A stretch of 14,600 nucleotides of DNA from DASQWC01 sp035640475 (GTDB taxonomy: Bacteria; Actinomycetota; JAICYB01), in contig DASQWC010000165.1 in NCBI GenBank assembly GCA_035640475.1, positions 1 through 14,600 of the forward strand, written 5' to 3'. Numbering within the stretch: position 1 is the first letter of the stretch; each line of letters opens with the position of its first letter. This document shows, in pieces, positions 11,930 to 14,600 of the stretch. Both the position numbers and the translations under genes were made by a program. The notes beneath the pieces were generated by a model. It ran no database searches, had not been told where the DNA came from, and was given only the letters and a program-made list of their open reading frames with translations.

Positions 11930-13161
11930 GGCGAGGGAAGGCCGAGGGCCGATCGGGTAGGAGCGGGAGACGACGCGCCGGGTGAGAACGTGGGGCTCGG
12001 CACGGGTGTGTCCTGGGGGCCGAGAAGCCGGGGGAGATCGGCGACGACGTCGCGCGCTTCGCGCATCGACGAGACCGGGATGCCCTCGCGCAAGTCTTCG
12101 CGAACCGTCTTGGGGAACCGCGACAAGCGGGCCGAGCCGAACACGGTGACGACATCGCCGGTCGCGCGTTCGCCGGAACCGCCGGGTTTCCCGCGCAGAA
12201 CGACGACGGTTCCGTTGCGTTCGGCCACGAGCAACGTGTCGCTCCCGACGCGCATGACGAAGAATGCGCCGGCAACCACGACGACGAAGGCGAGGACTCC
12301 GACGACGACCGGCCAGCGCACCGCACGGGTCAGACGCCGCGGGACCGCATCGCCGGACGCGGGGGCCGGAGCCGCATCGGGAGTTTCCGAGCTCACCGCG
12401 GCGCCGGGCACCGCGGGAATGACGGAGTCGTCGGACGAGACGACGTCGATGACGACGACCGTGATGTTGTCCTCACCGCCGGCGGCGTTCGCCTCGTCGA
12501 CGAGGGCCTTGCACGCGTCGTTGGGATCTGCGTGCTGAATGAGAAGATCCCGGACCCGGTCGGCGCTGCGCACCATTCCGAACATGCCGTCGGTCGCGAG
12601 AACAACTCGATCGCCGCTGCGCAGCTCCTCGCTCGTGATCTCGATGTCCAGCCCGCCCGGATCCGCGCCGATGGCCTGCAGAATGATGTGCCGGTGGGGG
12701 CTGGCGGCGGCCTCGTCCTCGCTGAGGCGTCCGCGCCGTACGAGATCCTGCGCGACGTTCTGGTCCGTCGTCAGCTGCTTGAGCGTTCCGTCGCGAAGGA
12801 GGTAGGCCCGGCTGTCGCCGACGTGCGCAAGCGTGACGGCGCCGCCGTCGATCCAGCCGGCGGTCAGGGTCGTCCCCATGCCGAGCAGGTTCTCGTCTTG
12901 TTGTCCCCTCTCCCACACGCGGCGGTTGGCGTCGTCGAACGCTTCACGCAAGAGCTCACCGGCGGCCGGGCCGAACGTACCGGCGATGCGGTCCTTCCAG
13001 GCGCCGAGTGCCTCGAGAGCCTGGCTCGACGCAACTTCGCCGGCACGGTGTCCGCCCATGCCGTCGGCGACGGCGACGAGCGGCGGCTCCGCGAGCAATG
13101 AGTCTTCGTTCTGCTCGCGCACCCGGCCTCGGTCCGTGGCGGACGCGATGCGGAGCTCCAT
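11926..13161 (-). CDS. pstP: PP2C-family protein serine/threonine phosphatase PstP
   Basis: 411 residues. The PPM/PP2C catalytic domain (about 1-242) shows all metal-binding motifs: REQNEDS (15-21), VADGMGGH with Asp33/Gly34, GMGTTLT (94-100), HVGDSRAY (113-120), ATDGMFG with Asp191, and GGEDNITVVV with Asp231. A single transmembrane helix follows (283-303), with an extracellular domain and then a Pro/Ser/Thr-rich end (384-411). PstP dephosphorylates PknB and its substrates; here it sits in the kinase operon, so kinase and phosphatase are co-expressed. The start ATG lies 3 nt after the fhaB stop. The 3' end overlaps rodA by 4 nt. Confidence 0.94.
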   Translation of the reverse strand: MELRIASATDRGRVREQNEDSLLAEPPLVAVADGMGGHRAGEVASSQALEALGAWKDRIAGTFGPAAGELLREAFDDANRRVWERGQQDENLLGMGTTLTAGWIDGGAVTLAHVGDSRAYLLRDGTLKQLTTDQNVAQDLVRRGRLSEDEAAASPHRHIILQAIGADPGGLDIEITSEELRSGDRVVLATDGMFGMVRSADRVRDLLIQHADPNDACKALVDEANAAGGEDNITVVVIDVVSSDDSVIPAVPGAAVSSETPDAAPAPASGDAVPRRLTRAVRWPVVVGVLAFVVVVAGAFFVMRVGSDTLLVAERNGTVVVLRGKPGGSGERATGDVVTVFGSARLSRFPKTVREDLREGIPVSSMREARDVVADLPRLLGPQDTPVPSPTFSPGASSPAPTRSALGLPSP

Positions 13162-13164
13162 ACG

Positions 13165-13605
13165 CTAGGTCCGCGCCTCGAGAGTCGACCTGCCGATGGT
13201 CACCGTGTCACCCGGTCGAAGGACAACGGGACGCGTCAGCGGTCGATCGTTCACGAAGGTTCCATTCGTCGATCCGAGATCTTCGACGTACCACTCCCCG
13301 TCCGAATGGTAGACGCGCGCGTGCCGGTGCGACACCGACGCGTCCGGAATCGTGAGATGGCTCGACTTGTCCCGCCCGATCAGAGTCTCCGGCGTTACGA
13401 GATCGACGGCCTGAGGCCCCTTGCCTTCAACGAGCACGAGCCGCGCCGGCATACGTTTGCCGCGCGCCGGTGCGACGGGCGAGATGCGGCGGGTCGTCGC
13501 ATGCGCGAGCTCTCTGGCCTCCATCCACACGACGACGGCGAGGAGCACATACATCGCGCCGAGCAGGACGACCTTGCCCAGAGGGCCGGTCAGCAGCTCC
13601 GTCAA
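13165..13605 (-). CDS. fhaB: Membrane-anchored FHA-domain protein FhaB
   Basis: 146 residues, close to FhaB of M. tuberculosis, with the same plan: N-terminal transmembrane helix (about 11-28), basic linker (29-55) and a C-terminal FHA domain (56-146). Phosphothreonine-binding residues are Gly77-Arg78 (IGRDKSS), Ser92/His95 (SHRHAR), and GSTNGTFVN (111-119). The start is a TTG at 13603-13605, 4 nt after the fhaA stop, with AAGGGA upstream; no ATG or GTG in frame precedes the helix. A longer reading through fhaA on the same strand is an out-of-frame extension. FHA proteins bind threonine-phosphorylated PknB or its substrates and help recruit wall-synthesis proteins. Confidence 0.88.
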   Translation of the reverse strand: MTELLTGPLGKVVLLGAMYVLLAVVVWMEARELAHATTRRISPVAPARGKRMPARLVLVEGKGPQAVDLVTPETLIGRDKSSHLTIPDASVSHRHARVYHSDGEWYVEDLGSTNGTFVNDRPLTRPVVLRPGDTVTIGRSTLEART

Positions 13606-13609
13606 GGAG

Positions 13610-14329
13610 CTATTCCCTTCGGAACTCGACGACCGTCGAACCGAGCGAGATGCGGTCGCCGTCTCGCAGCGCGTGCTCGCTGACGACGCTGCCGTTGACG
13701 TAGGTCCCGTTGGTCGAACCCATGTCGTGCAGTGTGCACGTTCCGTTCGTGTTGATGACTTCGCAATGGTGTCGCGAGACGCCGGGGTCGGTGATGACCA
13801 GCTCGTTGTCTGACTGGCGTCCGATTCGAATCCGTCGCTCGACCGGAACCGACTTGATCTCCTCGCCGTCCGAGACCAACACGAGTGTTGGACGGCCGGA
13901 CTCGCGTGTCGCCCGCTTCGGCCGAGACGGCTCCGCATCCGCAGTTGCGCGCTCTTCCCGGAGCGACACGGCCTCCGCGGCGATACGGAACTCGCCTTGG
14001 CCGAGCCGGGGGTCGGTTGTGAACGACACACGGGGAGAGTCCGGAAGTGCCCATTGGCGTTGCCGTGCCGCCTCTCCTACGAAGATCTCGAGCTCTTCGA
14101 CGAGCTTCGGCTCCAGCGGCCCGAGGCGCTCGAAGTCCTTTTCCCCGACGGTGATTCGATACACGTTGGGAACGTAGCTGCGGCGCAGCGCCACGGTCTT
14201 GCCGTCCTCCATGACTCGGAGCAGGCGTTTGCCGATCTCGACCGGATGTACGCCTGAACGGAAGAGTCTCGCGAAGAATCCGTCCACGGCGCGCTCCAGC
14301 CTTTCCTCGAACTCTCCAATGAGGCTCAC
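13610..14329 (-). CDS. fhaA: FHA-domain protein FhaA (DUF3662-FHA)
   Basis: 239 residues. The N-terminal DUF3662 domain (about 1-125) starts LIGEFEERLERAVDGFFARLF and contains HPVEIGKRLLRVMED and VPNVYRI. A charged linker (126-145) joins a C-terminal FHA domain with IGRQSDNELVI (169-179), Ser185-Arg-His-His188 and GSTNGTYVN (204-212). M. tuberculosis FhaA has the same ends but a much longer Gln/Pro-rich linker, so this is a compact form. FhaA interacts with PknB-phosphorylated MviN and other partners at the septum and poles. The GTG start (14327-14329) is preceded by GAGG. As first gene of the operon it sets its expression; a divergent tRNA gene lies upstream. Confidence 0.93.
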   Translation of the reverse strand: MSLIGEFEERLERAVDGFFARLFRSGVHPVEIGKRLLRVMEDGKTVALRRSYVPNVYRITVGEKDFERLGPLEPKLVEELEIFVGEAARQRQWALPDSPRVSFTTDPRLGQGEFRIAAEAVSLREERATADAEPSRPKRATRESGRPTLVLVSDGEEIKSVPVERRIRIGRQSDNELVITDPGVSRHHCEVINTNGTCTLHDMGSTNGTYVNGSVVSEHALRDGDRISLGSTVVEFRRE

Positions 14330-14363
14330 CGTGACCTCGGCTCACGTGGCGAAGGCGGCCACA

Positions 14364-14389
14364 AGTATACGTCCAGGTTGCGCGGTCAA
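14364..14389 (-). promoter_or_regulatory. Possible promoter of the fhaA-pknB operon
   Basis: Minus strand TATACT (14364-14369) is a good -10. TTGACC (14384-14389) looks like a -35 but is only 14 bp away, shorter than usual, so the pair is uncertain; the spacing or an activator may matter. A start near 14357 would give a leader of about 28 nt. Confidence 0.4.
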
Positions 14390-14409
14390 TTTACCCGGAT
14401 GGGCTTGCG

Positions 14410-14415
14410 TAGAAT
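14410..14415 (+). promoter_or_regulatory. -10 element of the tRNA-Leu gene
   Basis: TAGAAT lies 9 nt before the first base of the tRNA, a good match to TANNNT; no clear -35 is found at 16-18 bp (the sequence there is CAATTT or close). Confidence 0.45.
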
Positions 14416-14424
14416 GCGTCCCCT

Positions 14425-14511
14425 GGGCGCGTGGCGGAATTGGCAGACGCGCAGGTTTCAGGAACCTGTGGGGTAAAACCCGTGGGGGTTCGACTCCCCC
14501 CGCGCCCACCA
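14425..14511 (+). tRNA. leuT: tRNA-Leu (anticodon CAG)
   Basis: 87 nt with encoded CCA. Acceptor stem GGGCGCG (14425-14431) pairs with CGCGCCC (14501-14507), discriminator A, then CCA. Anticodon stem CAGGT/ACCTG (14452-14456 and 14464-14468) encloses loop TTCAGGA with anticodon CAG at 14459-14461, reading CUG. A long variable arm with a GGG/CCC stem marks a class II tRNA, as expected for Leu; the T-stem is GGGGG/CCCCC with TTCGACT. A tRNA-Leu(CAG) lies beside fhaA in M. tuberculosis too, named leuT there. Confidence 0.97.
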
Positions 14512-14521
14512 GTTGTAGGGG

Positions 14522-14570
14522 GCCGCTGACGCGGCATCCTGAGAACCAGCCGCCTGACGCGGCATCCTGA
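14522..14570. repeat. Two hairpin-bearing direct repeats after the tRNA
   Basis: CTGACGCGGCATCCTGA occurs at 14526-14542 and 14554-14570, 28 bp apart. Each copy is part of a GCCGC/GCGGC hairpin (14522-14535 with a 4-nt loop; 14549-14563 with a 5-nt loop). They could serve as tRNA terminator structures or be the start of a longer repeat cut by the window edge. Confidence 0.6.
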
Positions 14571-14600
14571 AGAGCGCCGGCTTGCTCAGCCGTCGCCGCC

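Noticed and set aside
10242..12326. Minus-strand open frame of 694 codons across pbpA, rodA and pstP
   Set aside because: Frame-shifted shadow of three real genes, rich in Arg and Ser and without motifs.

Overview
The window is high-GC DNA with the gene order of an actinobacterium. Its right half matches the origin-proximal cell-wall and signalling cluster of Mycobacterium tuberculosis (Rv0011c to Rv0020c) in content and order: crgA, an inserted gene, trpG/pabA, then convergent pknB, pbpA, rodA, pstP, fhaB and fhaA, flanked by a divergent tRNA-Leu(CAG). Other actinobacterial traits are a PIG-L deacetylase of the mycothiol type and promoters of the TANNNT leaderless kind. Only one kinase gene lies in the cluster (no pknA), so I infer an actinobacterium outside Mycobacterium, with no finer placement.

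Layout: (a) 1-1523, minus strand: a thiolase and, after a hairpin terminator, the start of a small two-helix membrane protein with a zinc-ribbon-like motif that runs off the left edge. (b) 1574-3970, minus strand: three tandem paralogous genes for small, secreted, extremely acidic, two-repeat proteins of unknown function. Each is a separate unit with its own promoter, coding region and terminator. The three promoters share a -35/-10 pair with 17-bp spacing, preceded by two copies of a TGACGGAAA-like word exactly 11 bp apart. This array is the least explained part of the window. (c) 3981-5328, minus strand: a secreted CAP-domain protein, an FmdB-type zinc ribbon protein and a CsoR-family metal sensor. 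(d) 5381-5623, minus strand: crgA (cell division), divergent by only 11 bp from (e) 5635-7163, plus strand: a PIG-L deacetylase translationally coupled to a TrpG/PabA glutamine amidotransferase. The amidotransferase tail overlaps the 3' end of pknB by 126 bp on opposite strands. (f) 7038-14329, minus strand: fhaA-fhaB-pstP-rodA-pbpA-pknB, with joints of -4 to +4 nt, so clearly one translationally coupled operon. (g) 14425-14511, plus strand: tRNA-Leu, followed by two 28-bp-spaced hairpin-bearing repeats.

How the genes fit together: RodA (SEDS glycosyltransferase) and PbpA (transpeptidase) form a peptidoglycan synthase pair. PknB senses wall fragments through four PASTA domains, PstP reverses its phosphorylations, and FhaA and FhaB are phospho-threonine-reading partners. 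CrgA belongs to the divisome. The three acidic proteins and the CAP protein are exported and could act at the same cell surface, but no sequence evidence ties them to the kinase cluster beyond proximity. All assignments are by eye from motifs and synteny; no database search was run.
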